Origin: an uncultured Muribaculaceae bacterium
Lineage (GTDB): Bacteria; Bacteroidota; Bacteroidia; Bacteroidales; Muribaculaceae
DNA: 64,000 nucleotides
Direction: 5' to 3'
Assembly: GCA_910584545.1 (NCBI GenBank)
Contig: CAJUBC010000001.1
Location: 33,968 to 97,967, forward strand
Shown here: in pieces, positions 43,759-51,132 of the stretch
Layout of the letters: each line of letters begins with the position of its first letter
How positions within the stretch are numbered: position 1 is the stretch's first letter
Notes under the pieces: generated by a model
The model's database searches: none
What the model was told of the DNA's origin: nothing
Seen by the model: only the letters and a program-made list of their open reading frames with translations
Program-made: the position numbers and the translations under genes

Positions 43759-43790
43759 ATTGGTCAAATTGGAAATTATGCTTAAATTTG
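43759..43790 (+). promoter_or_regulatory. Promoter for the calycin-like secreted protein
   Basis: ATTG (43759-43762, 3 of 4 to TTTG), a 20-base spacer, TAAATTTG (43783-43790). The leader is about 58 bases and holds a direct repeat GAATATTCAG. Confidence 0.6.
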
Positions 43791-43851
43791 CATTGAATAT
43801 TCAGATTGGGAATATTCAGTGCTTACTGATAATTTTTAACTATATCACAAT

Positions 43852-44442
43852 ATGAAGAAATTCTACGCACTTCTGAGCGGTATGCTCCTGCTCCCGGCTG
43901 TGGCTTTCGCCGCCGGCGACGCCAAGGATTATCCCGGCTATCTCAACGTAGAGATGGGTGGCGAGAAGATCGCCGACAACCAGCCCTCCTCCATCACCAT
44001 CACCCCTACCGGGGATGGAACCTGCAATTTCCTTCTCCCCGACCTCACCATCGACATGGGCGGTTCGCCCCTCCCCCTCGGTGACATCGCTCTTGAGAAT
44101 GTGACTGTTACCTCAGCAGATGGCAAGGAGAGCTACAAAGGCTCAAAGAAGGACATGACCCTTATGGGCGGCATGATTATCGCAGACGTGGACCTGAACG
44201 GCACCATTGTCAACAATATCGCCGACATGAAGATCGATGTGATGTGGACCAACACCGGCGGCGACCCGATGCCGATCAACGTGACCTTCACCACCAACAA
44301 AAACGGCGAAAGCGGTGTAGCCGAACTGACCACCGATGAGAGCGCGACATACTACGACCTGAATGGGCGCCGCCTGACCGCCGCTCCCACCGAGGGACTC
44401 TACATCCGCGTCACCAAAGCCGGCGGAAAGGTAGTGAGATAA
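43852..44442 (+). CDS. Secreted calycin-like protein with T9SS-like C-terminal tail
   Basis: A signal peptide (1-20, ending AVAFA) precedes a calycin-like beta-barrel domain (about 27-150; YPGYLNVEMGGEKIADNQ ... MKIDVMWT). The C-terminal ~35 residues (YYDLNGRRL ... GLYIRVTKAGGKVV) have the pattern of Bacteroidota secretion/sorting tails. It is expected outside the inner membrane; function unknown. The calycin-like domain is clearly homologous to the middle of the next gene, so the two arose by duplication or domain shuffling. Confidence 0.8.
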   Translation: MKKFYALLSGMLLLPAVAFAAGDAKDYPGYLNVEMGGEKIADNQPSSITITPTGDGTCNFLLPDLTIDMGGSPLPLGDIALENVTVTSADGKESYKGSKKDMTLMGGMIIADVDLNGTIVNNIADMKIDVMWTNTGGDPMPINVTFTTNKNGESGVAELTTDESATYYDLNGRRLTAAPTEGLYIRVTKAGGKVVR

Positions 44443-44464
44443 AGTGGCGCGAACGCGAAGCTAA

Positions 44465-44491
44465 GGAACCCCGATGCTCCGCATCGAGGGG
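44465..44491 (+). repeat. 27-bp inverted repeat, left copy
   Basis: GGAACCCCGATGCTCC followed by GCATCGAGGGG; an exact reverse complement lies at 48319-48345. The core CGATGC/GCATCG is itself a hairpin. Confidence 0.8.
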
Positions 44492-44530
44492 AGCGCGAAC
44501 AAATAGCGACTCAGTCGTTTCGCTCCAGTC

Positions 44531-44553
44531 GTTGTGGGTTTGTAACCCACAAC
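44531..44553 (+). promoter_or_regulatory. Perfect 10-bp hairpin in the leader of the PCMD/calycin gene
   Basis: GTTGTGGGTT, loop TGT, AACCCACAAC, 41 bases before the ATG at 44594. There is no T-run, so it is a weak terminator candidate. It may be a leader structure. Confidence 0.5.
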
Positions 44554-44593
44554 ACCAACAATAAAACAACATAAAACAAAAATAACAACAAAG

Positions 44594-46285
44594 ATGAAAA
44601 AACTAACAACAGCCCTTCTGGGCGCCGCGCTGCTCCTCTCCCCCGCAGCCTTCGCGCAGAACGAGCAACTCCTGAACCCCGGGTTCGAGGAGGGATGGGG
44701 CGACTGCACGCCATGGACATCAGCAGGGAATACAAAAACACAGGGGACGACCCCTGCTCCATGGTGTATCTCCCAAGTAATAGGAATAAACGGAATTGGA
44801 GCTACCACTACAGGAGAAAAAGTTGAGGGATACAACTCTTCAAGTGCTGTAAAAGTCTATAATGCTCCAAACTCCGTAGCAAAGACTCAAACGGTTCCGG
44901 GGTATGTGACATTGGGTAAGACATGGTCTACAGCACAGGGAACTAGTGCCAAAAACAAAGATGGAGGCACATTTGGAGGAATTGACTTCGCAAGCCGTCC
45001 CGATGCCATTGAGTTCATGTACAAAATGGAGCGGACAGCGGGCTCCTCCGAAAAAGCTACCGTCATAGCTTATCTTTGGAAAGGAACATGGACTCAGAAA
45101 GATGTCCCAGCTGCAATTTCTGTAGTGACTCCTAAAAAAGTAGACATGCTTGACAGGGATAGAAATATACTTCTGGAGTATTATAAAAGCCATCACAATA
45201 CGGATTTAACAGAAGGTACTCAAGGAGGCGCAATTTCTACTACGGAAGGTGCCGAACTGATTGCAGTTGCCGAAGTCACTCTGGAAGGTACTGTGAATGA
45301 ATGGACTCTCTGCCATATTGACTTTGAATATTTATCAGAGGCTACACCCGAGAAGATGAATATTATTTTCTCGGCCGGAGACTATTTTAATTCACAGAAC
45401 CTTGTGAAGGATAACTCTCTCACAGTGGATAACGTGATGTTGTATCCTTATACTGACAATTATGAAGGATATCTGAATATAGATATGTTGGGTGAGAAGC
45501 TCACTACTGATCAGGATTCCCAAATTTCTATAATAAATAAATCAGCAACAAAGTGTGATTTCACTCTTCCTGATTTCACATTAAAAATGGGAGACGACCT
45601 TCTCCCTCTTGGCGATATAAACGTTCCGGATGTTACAATAACAGAGGAAAACGGATTAAAAACATATAACGGAACTGTAAAGGAGCTTTCTTTGTTGGAA
45701 GGTGAAATTATAGCAGATGTCACCGTTACCGGCACCATTGATGCAGACAATTTCGTCAACATGAAAATAGATGTTGAATGGATTATGGATGGTACAAGAA
45801 CGCCTATAGGTGTGACCTTCACAACAAACTCCCATCCCGTTGCTCCGACTCTCCAGATCGGCGGGAAAGATATCAACGAGAATGAGCCTATTACGGTCAA
45901 AGATGGTGAAGTAGTCACACTTCCCATGACAGATGGCATCGAAATCTGGTATGCTCTTGAAGAGACATCCTCTGCCGCAGCGGCATCGTATGCTCCCTCA
46001 AGAATTCCTACAGATAAGGATTACACGCTCTATTACGGCAGCGCGTTCGATATACAGAGCGGCAAGAACTACAACCTGACTTACATCGCTAAGGACACCA
46101 AGACAGGTATGGAGAGCGAGCCGAAGACTGTATCTATCAGCACTACGACCGGTATCGCGGCTATCGAGACTGAGAACGGCACCGCCGAGTACTTCACGCT
46201 CCAGGGCGTTCGCGTGGCAGAGCCCACAAACGGCATCTACATCCGCGTAGCCAACGGCAAAGCCACCAAGGTGACCGTGAAGTAA
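44594..46285 (+). CDS. Secreted PCMD-like plus calycin-like mosaic protein with T9SS-like tail
   Basis: A signal peptide (1-22, ending AAFAQ), an N-terminal PCMD-like carbohydrate-associated domain (about 25-290, opening LLNPGFEEGW), a calycin-like domain (about 295-415, YEGYLNIDMLGEKLTTD) homologous to the upstream gene, a short Ig/chitobiase-like segment (420-520), and a sorting tail (EYFTLQGVRVAEPTNGIYI). DNA composition shifts inside the gene: both ends are GC-rich like the genome, the middle (~44760-45960) is visibly AT-rich. Function unknown; a surface glycan-related role is inferred from the PCMD similarity only. Confidence 0.75.
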   Translation: MKKLTTALLGAALLLSPAAFAQNEQLLNPGFEEGWGDCTPWTSAGNTKTQGTTPAPWCISQVIGINGIGATTTGEKVEGYNSSSAVKVYNAPNSVAKTQTVPGYVTLGKTWSTAQGTSAKNKDGGTFGGIDFASRPDAIEFMYKMERTAGSSEKATVIAYLWKGTWTQKDVPAAISVVTPKKVDMLDRDRNILLEYYKSHHNTDLTEGTQGGAISTTEGAELIAVAEVTLEGTVNEWTLCHIDFEYLSEATPEKMNIIFSAGDYFNSQNLVKDNSLTVDNVMLYPYTDNYEGYLNIDMLGEKLTTDQDSQISIINKSATKCDFTLPDFTLKMGDDLLPLGDINVPDVTITEENGLKTYNGTVKELSLLEGEIIADVTVTGTIDADNFVNMKIDVEWIMDGTRTPIGVTFTTNSHPVAPTLQIGGKDINENEPITVKDGEVVTLPMTDGIEIWYALEETSSAAAASYAPSRIPTDKDYTLYYGSAFDIQSGKNYNLTYIAKDTKTGMESEPKTVSISTTTGIAAIETENGTAEYFTLQGVRVAEPTNGIYIRVANGKATKVTVK

Positions 46286-46342
46286 CCCAACCCAGACACA
46301 TCCCAACCCGACACAACAATCCCGGAGGAGCCCCGCTCCCCC
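46268..46342 (+). repeat. ~75-bp direct repeat, left copy
   Basis: It covers the last codons of the preceding gene (AAGGTGACCGTGAAGTAA), CCCAACCC ... CCAACCCGACACA and the terminator stem AATCCCGGAGGAGCCCCGCT. It is imperfectly repeated at 48247-48321. Confidence 0.78.
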
Positions 46343-46355
46343 GGGATTTAATTTA
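46318..46355 (+). terminator. Terminator after the PCMD/calycin gene
   Basis: AATCCCGG (46318-46325) pairs with CCGGGATT (46341-46348) with an inner GGAG/CTCC pairing, followed by TAATTTATT. Confidence 0.7.
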
Positions 46356-46361
46356 TTGAAT

Positions 46362-46392
46362 TTTGATGAGTCGAAATAAATTACTATCTTTG
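46362..46392 (+). promoter_or_regulatory. Promoter of the ATPase/TOPRIM-like cassette
   Basis: TTTG (46362-46365), a 19-base spacer, TATCTTTG (46385-46392). The predicted transcript start is at or within a few bases of the ATG at 46399, so the message may be leaderless. Confidence 0.7.
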
Positions 46393-46398
46393 CATGAT

Positions 46399-47562
46399 AT
46401 GATAAAGGAAGTCAAAATACAGAATTTTAAATCTATAGTAGATCTGAATTTGCCTCTGGGAAGATTCAATGTGCTTATCGGCGAGAACGGCTGCGGTAAG
46501 TCCAATATCCTTGAGGCAATTACTTTCGCCAGCGCAGCGAGCGTTGATCAGCTTGACGTGCATGATCTTGAAAAAAGAGGCATGCGGGTTCCCGCTCCCC
46601 AATTTATGTATTCGGCATTTGAGGATTACAGACAGGATAATATCCTTGTGACTTTACAGCCATCCGATAGCGCGGAGGAAAGTTTCTGCATGCACTTCTC
46701 TAATGAGTTGGAATCCGGAAAATGGATAGAAAGAGGTAAGATCAACGGCAAAGAATTCATTGACTCCATTAGAGAAGCCGGAGCGCGCTCCATCAAGGAG
46801 GTGGAAGAGATACTTTCTTCAGACAGGTTCAAAAATGACGATCCGATTCATATATCCATCAAAGAAAGCGACAGCAATATAACTTTTGGCCCTCCATTCT
46901 ACGATAAAAGCGTCACAGGGTTCAAGATATACTCACTGAATGAGAAATCTCTTCGCCGCTTTGATAACCCGGATAATACCGCTTTAGGTGTTGACGGGAC
47001 CGGGCTCTTCTCATACTTGAAAAAATTAGCATTATCTGAAAAAGGCAGCATTACGCTCAGCAAGATAATTGACTGTATGGGTATTCTGGATTGGTTTGAC
47101 GGCTTGAAAATGCCATCGGAAAATCTATCCGGAGACAATTCAATAATGCTTTTTGACCAATATATCGACAATGCTCTGAAATATTTCGACCAGAGAAGTG
47201 CAAACGAGGCTTTCCTTTATCTATTGTTCTACTTCACTCTGTTTATATCGGAAAACACTCCTCCATTTTTTGCGATTGACAATATTGAGTCCGCACTTAA
47301 TCCAAAGCTTTGCCGAGAGTTTACGAAGAAATTGATAGACCTTGCGCAAAAGCATGACAAACAGGTTATAGTGACCACACATAATCCGTTTGTTCTGGAC
47401 GCTCTGGATCTGAATCAGGAAGAGCAGCGGCTTTTCGTGGTAAGAAGAGACATCGACGGGCATACAAAAGTCAACCGCATCAAGGCTCCCGAAAATTCTA
47501 ACATACCTCTGTCGGAAGCATGGATGAAGGGTTACATCGGAGGATTACCAAATAATTTCTGA
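46399..47562 (+). CDS. SMC/OLD-like AAA ATPase of a putative two-gene defence cassette
   Basis: A RecF/OLD-type ABC ATPase. The N-terminus KEVKIQNFKSIVDLNL leads into Walker A GENGCGKS (residues 28-35); the C-terminal half has the Walker B-like FFAIDNIESALNPKL and the VIVTTHNPFVLDAL switch motif. The central ~200 residues are poorly conserved, as is usual in AAA_15/AAA_21 proteins. The ATG at 46399 is chosen because the promoter's -7 element lies downstream of the upstream in-frame start. A TOPRIM/RloB-like gene follows after 2 bases. The sequence is visibly AT-richer than the surrounding core genes, indicating transfer. The role in defence is inferred from family and pairing. Confidence 0.82.
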   Translation: MIKEVKIQNFKSIVDLNLPLGRFNVLIGENGCGKSNILEAITFASAASVDQLDVHDLEKRGMRVPAPQFMYSAFEDYRQDNILVTLQPSDSAEESFCMHFSNELESGKWIERGKINGKEFIDSIREAGARSIKEVEEILSSDRFKNDDPIHISIKESDSNITFGPPFYDKSVTGFKIYSLNEKSLRRFDNPDNTALGVDGTGLFSYLKKLALSEKGSITLSKIIDCMGILDWFDGLKMPSENLSGDNSIMLFDQYIDNALKYFDQRSANEAFLYLLFYFTLFISENTPPFFAIDNIESALNPKLCREFTKKLIDLAQKHDKQVIVTTHNPFVLDALDLNQEEQRLFVVRRDIDGHTKVNRIKAPENSNIPLSEAWMKGYIGGLPNNF

Positions 47563-47564
47563 AA

Positions 47565-48239
47565 ATGGCAAGTATTGCGGTTATTTGCGAAGGAGTTTCG
47601 GAATTCAATATCCTTAACCATATTGTCTCACGATATACCGGAGAGCATGTCCTTAACGCTGTCCAGCCTAAAATCAATCGTCAGAAAGAAACCCAGGCTG
47701 AGGAGGGAGGATGGTCCAGGGTACTGGACCACTGCACGGATGAGGTGATCGAAAACATATTTCAGTTGAATGAATATCTGATAATCCAGATAGACACCGA
47801 TGCCTCCCATATCAAGCCATACGATATTTCCCATAATTTCAGCGATGGTTGCGCCAAGTCGCATAAACGACTTCATGCAGAGATAAAGGCAAGATTGATG
47901 AGAGGAATCTCAAGGTCCACGAAAAAGAAATATCTTCACCGGATATTCTTTGCTATATGCCATAATGAGATAGAATGCTGGCTATTACCACTCTTCTATT
48001 CCGACAGCCGGTCATGCAAGACCAACAATTGCATAAAGATATTGAATATGGCTTTGAGCAAAAAGAATCTGAATGGCATACCGGATACGAACAAGAACAG
48101 CCCATTAGCCAGAGATGCATACAAAGCGATTTTCAAAAACATGAAGAAAAGGGAAATCATCGAACGGATGGCCACAAACAGCTATGGCTTCAAAAGCCTC
48201 CTGAACGGCTTGGACACAATTGTGGAGTACAAGCGTTAA
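47565..48239 (+). CDS. TOPRIM/RloB-like protein, partner of the ATPase
   Basis: A 224-residue protein. A TOPRIM-like pattern is visible: glutamates in CEGVSEFNIL (Glu9, Glu13) and a DxD in LIIQIDTDAS (Asp77, Asp79). ICHNEIECWLLPLFY (~131-145) resembles the E-x-W-L-L motif of RloB and DUF4276 proteins. The rest is basic and helical. It would supply the nuclease-like activity for the ATPase, as in a split OLD nuclease or the RloA-RloB/AbiL arrangement; it could also be a non-catalytic partner. Domain assignment is by motif reading only. Confidence 0.65.
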   Translation: MASIAVICEGVSEFNILNHIVSRYTGEHVLNAVQPKINRQKETQAEEGGWSRVLDHCTDEVIENIFQLNEYLIIQIDTDASHIKPYDISHNFSDGCAKSHKRLHAEIKARLMRGISRSTKKKYLHRIFFAICHNEIECWLLPLFYSDSRSCKTNNCIKILNMALSKKNLNGIPDTNKNSPLARDAYKAIFKNMKKREIIERMATNSYGFKSLLNGLDTIVEYKR

Positions 48240-48240
48240 C

Positions 48241-48264
48241 GCCATCAAAGTGACAGAGAAGTAA
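48241..48264 (+). pseudogene. Remnant of a secreted-protein C-terminal tail
   Basis: GCC ATC AAA GTG ACA GAG AAG TAA reads AIKVTEK-stop, matching the ATKVTVK-stop end of the 44594 gene, and is followed by the same terminator sequence. Seven sense codons of a former paralogue appear to remain just after the TOPRIM-like gene stop. Confidence 0.55.
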
Positions 48265-48321
48265 CCCAACCCCGACAAACTCCAACCCGACACAAAAATC
48301 CCGGAGGAGCCCCGCTCCCCC
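48247..48321 (+). repeat. ~75-bp direct repeat, right copy
   Basis: AAAGTGACAGAGAAGTAA, CCCAACCCC ... CCAACCCGACACA and AATCCCGGAGGAGCCCCGCT. Matches 46268-46342 apart from scattered substitutions and short indels. Confidence 0.78.
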
Positions 48322-48345
48322 CTCGATGCGGAGCATCGGGGTTCC
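48319..48345 (-). repeat. 27-bp inverted repeat, right copy
   Basis: Exact reverse complement of 44465-44491. It lies between the cassette and the convergent outer-membrane protein gene. Confidence 0.8.
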
Positions 48346-48384
48346 CTTACCTTTGCGCGCGGATTTGATTTCGCGTTAGGGGTT

Positions 48385-49176
48385 TTAGAAGACGTAGGCG
48401 AAGCCGAGGTTTGCGTAGATGGGGTACATATCGAAGGTGACGGTCTTGAAGCTGTTGCGAAAGATGTCGTTCAGACCCCAGTCTAAGTTCAGGTTTACCG
48501 ACAGACGCTTGAAGACGCGGAAGGCGGCTCCCGCCTGCAGTCCCCAGTTGAATGTGCGCAGTTCCTGGTCGAAGTCGTAGGTGGCGTATTTGCCGTCGGT
48601 GAATTCCCACTTTGGTCCAGTGGGATCCCCCTCGCGGAGATAGCCGTCGTAGACGCGTCCCTCGAAGTCCTTCTTCATCAGGAAGGCGACGTAGGGACCG
48701 AAGTTGAAACGCCAGCGGGAGTTGAGGCGATAGGTTGCCACCACCGGTATGGTGAAGAGCTGCGACACGTAGCGGGTGCGCACCTTGCCGGTCCAGCGGC
48801 CCGACATCTCGTTACCTTCGTTTACGATGGTCATTCCATAGTTCTTCACAGAGGCATTCGTCTCCATACCCTTCTGCTCCAGACGGAAACCGAACGCGAA
48901 ACCCCAGGTGTTCTTCTGGTCGCGCTGGTTCTTGTCGAACCACTTATAGACCGTGGCACCGATGGAAAGGTTCAGCAGCGGATTGAAGCCCTCGATGGTG
49001 CGGATCTCCTGAGGCAGAGGAATCGGCGACGCGCCGCCGAGATTGACACCGGCATTGACCTCATACTCGAAACCGAGCAGAATAGACTTATATATACTGC
49101 GCGGCCTCTCTTCCTGCCCCAAGGCGGAGCAGACAGTTCCCAATATCACCAATATCCCGATCAATATCCTTTTCAT
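48385..49176 (-). CDS. Outer-membrane beta-barrel protein, PorT-like family
   Basis: A signal peptide (1-20, MKRILIGILVILGTVCSALG) and an even spread of amphipathic strands (e.g. LNLSIGATVYKWF, TWGFAFGFRLEQ, FNWGLQAGAAFRVF) ending in an aromatic residue (GFAYVF), the usual mark of BAM-inserted barrels. ATG at 49176 is used; the upstream in-frame start would be a TTG. It has 263 residues. Similar small barrels are common in Bacteroidales; function unknown. Confidence 0.8.
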   Translation of the reverse strand: MKRILIGILVILGTVCSALGQEERPRSIYKSILLGFEYEVNAGVNLGGASPIPLPQEIRTIEGFNPLLNLSIGATVYKWFDKNQRDQKNTWGFAFGFRLEQKGMETNASVKNYGMTIVNEGNEMSGRWTGKVRTRYVSQLFTIPVVATYRLNSRWRFNFGPYVAFLMKKDFEGRVYDGYLREGDPTGPKWEFTDGKYATYDFDQELRTFNWGLQAGAAFRVFKRLSVNLNLDWGLNDIFRNSFKTVTFDMYPIYANLGFAYVF

Positions 49177-49222
49177 CGCATTCAAAATTGAAAACCCTTC
49201 CCGAATCCCTTTTGTGTCAATT

Positions 49223-49255
49223 TAATTCAAAATTCAAAACTCAAAATTCAAAATT
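49223..49255 (-). repeat. Tandem AATTTTG repeat at the 3' end of the PCMD lipoprotein gene
   Basis: Four AATTTTG/AGTTTTG units on the minus strand immediately after the PCMD lipoprotein stop. Same orientation as the copies after the DUF389 and aroF genes. Confidence 0.65.
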
Positions 49256-49260
49256 ACCCC

Positions 49261-50403
49261 TCACTGGCACTTGATGAAAAGCTCATCCACCAGCAACCGG
49301 CTGCCGACAGCGCCTGAGAAGAAGTCACCCTCCTCGCTGGAGGTCATCACAATCGCCAGGCTGTAGCGGCCATCATCGAGTTTCTTCGAATCGACCTCCT
49401 TGCCTTCGCGAAAAACGAAGGGCACATCGAAATAAGTCCACTCGGATGTGGTGCCACGCAGGGACTCGTCGAGCTGCGCCACAGCGAGGATATTCGGATT
49501 GTCGGCTGCCAGCACATTGGTGCCGTCGAGATATTCCATCTCGGGAGTTGATTCATAGAAGACCGCATAGATGTTGCAGCGGTCCTTGCGACCCGGCACC
49601 TCCTTCAGCTTTGTCTTGGAGGTCTCGTCAAACTCCGTGTAGACATCTCCGGGAGTGTAGTGATACCAGCCTGAGAAAGAGCTCGGGATATTCATGAACT
49701 GGACACCGAACTTCGTGGCCTGCATAGGATGCGCCACTGCGAGGGAGGAGTCGAACTTGCCGAGGAACAGGCTACCCGCCGCCAGAGGTTTGTTGACCAT
49801 CGCGCCCCAGACACCTGTGGACCTGGTGATGAGGCACGCGCATTTTCCCTCCTTGCCCTCACTGTACTGATAGGTGGGATAAGTGTCGGGACCGTTCTTG
49901 CCGTTGGTGAGCGCGAAACCGGAATTACCGCTTGCCCAGATGGTGGTGACCGTCTGCGACGACCCCTCCGGAGTAAACGTGGAATAGAATTCATCGTAGA
50001 TACCGCCGGCGGAAGTCTTTATAAGGTTGACATCCTCGAAGCTGTATTTCAGCTGGATGGAAACGAGATGCTGCGCGGTGACGGTATATTCCTTATGCCA
50101 CTGGCCATCCTCGGAAACGGTGGTGTATAGCTGCGGACGGGTAAAATCAAGAAACGTTCCACTCGGCGGGTCGATCGACGCACCGGGAGTGAGGGTAAAC
50201 TCCGGAGCGAGTTTGCCGAGGCTCACATTATTCTTCACTATGAGTGTCACCCGGTTGTTCTCGATGTCGGGAGTGCGGGAGAGAGCGTCGCCGGGGAGAG
50301 ATACCGACAGTATGTCGCACTCCGAGTTCAGGGGTTCCGTAGAGGTGCAGGAAACCGCCGCAAGAGGGAGCGCGAGCAGAAAAAACTTGTCAAAAATACG
50401 CAT
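49261..50403 (-). CDS. PCMD-domain surface lipoprotein
   Basis: The ATG at 50403 gives a lipoprotein signal ending LPLAAVSC (Cys18). A short Ig-like segment (~25-110; CDILSVSLPGDAL ... YTVTAQHL) precedes the putative carbohydrate metabolism domain PCMD (~120-378; YSFEDVN ... LLVDELFIKC). The family is frequent next to glycan-use or surface-protein genes in Bacteroidales; no sus genes are adjacent here. It lies 84 bases upstream of the outer-membrane barrel gene on the same strand. Confidence 0.82.
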   Translation of the reverse strand: MRIFDKFFLLALPLAAVSCTSTEPLNSECDILSVSLPGDALSRTPDIENNRVTLIVKNNVSLGKLAPEFTLTPGASIDPPSGTFLDFTRPQLYTTVSEDGQWHKEYTVTAQHLVSIQLKYSFEDVNLIKTSAGGIYDEFYSTFTPEGSSQTVTTIWASGNSGFALTNGKNGPDTYPTYQYSEGKEGKCACLITRSTGVWGAMVNKPLAAGSLFLGKFDSSLAVAHPMQATKFGVQFMNIPSSFSGWYHYTPGDVYTEFDETSKTKLKEVPGRKDRCNIYAVFYESTPEMEYLDGTNVLAADNPNILAVAQLDESLRGTTSEWTYFDVPFVFREGKEVDSKKLDDGRYSLAIVMTSSEEGDFFSGAVGSRLLVDELFIKCQ

Positions 50404-50451
50404 AAATAAGCAAATTGATGCATCCCAAACGCTGTGGGACACAATTTTTTA

Positions 50452-50459
50452 CAAAGATA
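50452..50459 (-). promoter_or_regulatory. -7 element upstream of the PCMD lipoprotein
   Basis: TATCTTTG on the minus strand (50459-50452), 49 bases before the ATG. No well-spaced TTTG is present; the upstream DNA is a run of TTTTTTA units. Confidence 0.45.
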
Positions 50460-50579
50460 GTAAAAAATCTTAAAAAATGCTAAAAAATCGATTAGATTAT
50501 ACGCGATTATACGCGTGGATACTCTTTGGTGAACCACAAGGCGCGTGTTGGATAGCCGCTTGTCCACAACTAAATAAAT

Positions 50580-51001
50580 CTCACGCAAAGGCGCAGAGGG
50601 CTCGCTAAGTATTTCTCAATTTTATTCACCGTCATATTCAGCAATTCTGACCTGTCGCTGACGCGAAGGCTCGCTGTCGCTCCGCTCAGCAAGTCTGCGG
50701 AGCCGGACACGCGGATTGTGTCTCTGGTCTGAGTGATGATGCCAGTGTTCAGTGAGATGATGCCAGTGGTGCGAGATTGCGTAGCTCTCTGCGTTCTCGC
50801 TGGGCATAGCCTCAGCCACCTCTGCTCACTCCCCTTTTGCCCGAATCCTGCCTCCTTGCGATGACGAAATAACTCCTTTGCGAGCCCTCTGCGCCTTTGC
50901 GTGAGATTTCAAAAACTGAAACAAGCCCTATATCCTGATTCTCACCTGGGACGCAACTTGCATTCTCTCCGCTCTATAATCCTCACGCAAAGGCGCAGAG
51001 G
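50580..51001. repeat. Cluster B of the ~31-bp repeat in alternating orientation
   Basis: Copies: - at 50580-50609, + at 50876-50905, and a partial - copy at 50981-51001. Between them 50645-50825 is homologous to 43140-43305 (GCTGTCGCTCCGCTCAGC, CGGAGCCGGAC). The CAACTTGCAT motif again precedes the last minus copy. 51002-51132, up to the dnaA stop, holds nothing recognisable. Confidence 0.8.
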
Positions 51002-51132
51002 TTTATACTGAGGTTATGCTCATTGGAAACATGTATATTCTTATGAGTTTTCCTCTCGCAAGAGCACATTCTTTAAGCAGTCATGCACGAGGTGGATTAA
51101 AAATACATCTCAGAGGCGTATGCAGGCAGGGG

